Below are positions 63,540 to 64,000 of a stretch of 64,000 nt of DNA, one piece after another; within the stretch, counting starts at the first letter, position 1, and every line of letters starts with the position of its first letter. This DNA comes from Odontocerum albicorne. Lineage: Eukaryota; Arthropoda; Insecta; Trichoptera; Odontoceridae. The stretch lies in the NCBI GenBank assembly GCA_949825065.1, contig OX463846.1:5971366-6035365 (forward strand). Direction: 5' to 3'. Both the position numbers and the translations under genes were made by a program. Below the pieces are notes generated by a model, which was not told the DNA's origin, did no database searches, and saw nothing but the letters and a program-made list of their open reading frames with translations.

Positions 63540-64000
63540 TATGGTAAATCGTGTTTATTTGAATATAATTTGTACCGGACTGGTACAAAGACTGTATATA
63601 GGTTGTTGGTTGCCGCGTAGCGCTCGAAGAATCCACGTCGCGAATTCCGTATCGGAGATCCAGTTTGAAGAAGAATAAGAAGAGTAGGGAGAGATTCCTC
63701 TCAGGCAGTTGATGTAGGGTAGCGGGTCTCAAGTAAAAACACGGTTAAATCGGTATTACTGAGAATATATTTCGAACTGAGAAGTGAGCAGAACATCATT
63801 TCAAAATTAGGGGTCCCTCTATATTAATGGTCAGTCGGCCATCGCAAGCGCCCATTGTCTGTGAAATACAACAACTTTCGGGGTCTGGGCCCTGCTTACG
63901 CCGACTGAACCCGGGCCTACTCCGATCGTACCGCTTTGCAAGTCACATATTTCCAATGCGGTCGCGAATGCGATCGGAGTCAAACAGACATACATATGAC
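63540..64000 (-). other. GC-richer, LTR-like sequence running off the window
   Basis: On the minus strand a CpG-rich block (TTCGCGACCGCATTGG, GGCCCGGGTTCAGTCGGC) is followed by CCTATATACAGTC and then AATAAACACG, the order of U3, TATA and polyadenylation signal in an LTR. No TG...CA end, primer-binding site or coding part is visible because the window ends. Candidate only. Confidence 0.3.

Overview
This window looks like intergenic DNA from an arthropod, most probably an insect. It is AT-rich. The only protein homology I can read is transposable-element protein. I found no convincing host gene, rRNA, true tRNA or CRISPR array. The insect assignment is an inference from the mix of elements: several non-LTR (LINE) lineages with insect-style 'GHVLR...W' C-termini, several mariner types, a piggyBac, hAT relics and tRNA-headed SINEs. 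A hemipteran would fit, but I cannot prove it.

Layout. 0.6-2.2 kb: two snap-back elements carrying hammerhead-ribozyme-like motifs. 3.0-4.2 kb: an element with a TAA-rich core, then a LINE 3' end. 5.3-8.9 kb: three LINE relics. 9.6-10.0 kb: a minisatellite. 10.8-11.4 kb: a LINE split by a small inverted-repeat element. 16.6-17.5 kb: two minisatellites around a third snap-back element. 17.96-19.29 kb: a foldback mariner with TA flanks, split by a LINE. 20.9-22.4 kb: two more minisatellites and a SINE. 22.5-24.3 kb: a LINE nested in another LINE with an 8-bp target duplication. 24.7-25.5 kb: a decayed DDE transposase. 27.1-28.3 kb: a SINE, then a hAT relic inside a satellite. 30.7-39.8 kb: LINE fragments, a mariner relic and two more ribozyme-type repeats. 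42.8-43.4 kb: an internally deleted mariner. 44.7-49.0 kb: two inverted arrays of an 84-bp repeat around a TTAA-flanked piggyBac. 49.6-59.9 kb: dense LINE 3' ends, two SINE families, a nested MITE and a 55-bp minisatellite. 60.3-61.1 kb: a second foldback mariner joined to the C-terminus of another mariner. 61.7-62.6 kb: the inverted partner of the TAA-rich element. The final 460 bases are GC-richer and LTR-like.

How the parts relate. Nothing here works as a host pathway; the relations are parasitic. LINE-B and the tRNA-headed SINE-1 share a 3' tail, the usual mark of a SINE using a LINE's reverse transcriptase. The two foldback mariners share the same inverted junction, so that structure was itself copied. 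The snap-back repeats at 0.65, 1.6-2.2, 16.9, 31.6 and 36.5 kb share an architecture, and four of them carry a CUGANGA...GAAA core like the minimal hammerheads of Penelope-like retroelements. Informal family letters (LINE-A to LINE-P, SINE-1 and -2, R3 and R4) are mine, used only to link copies within this window.
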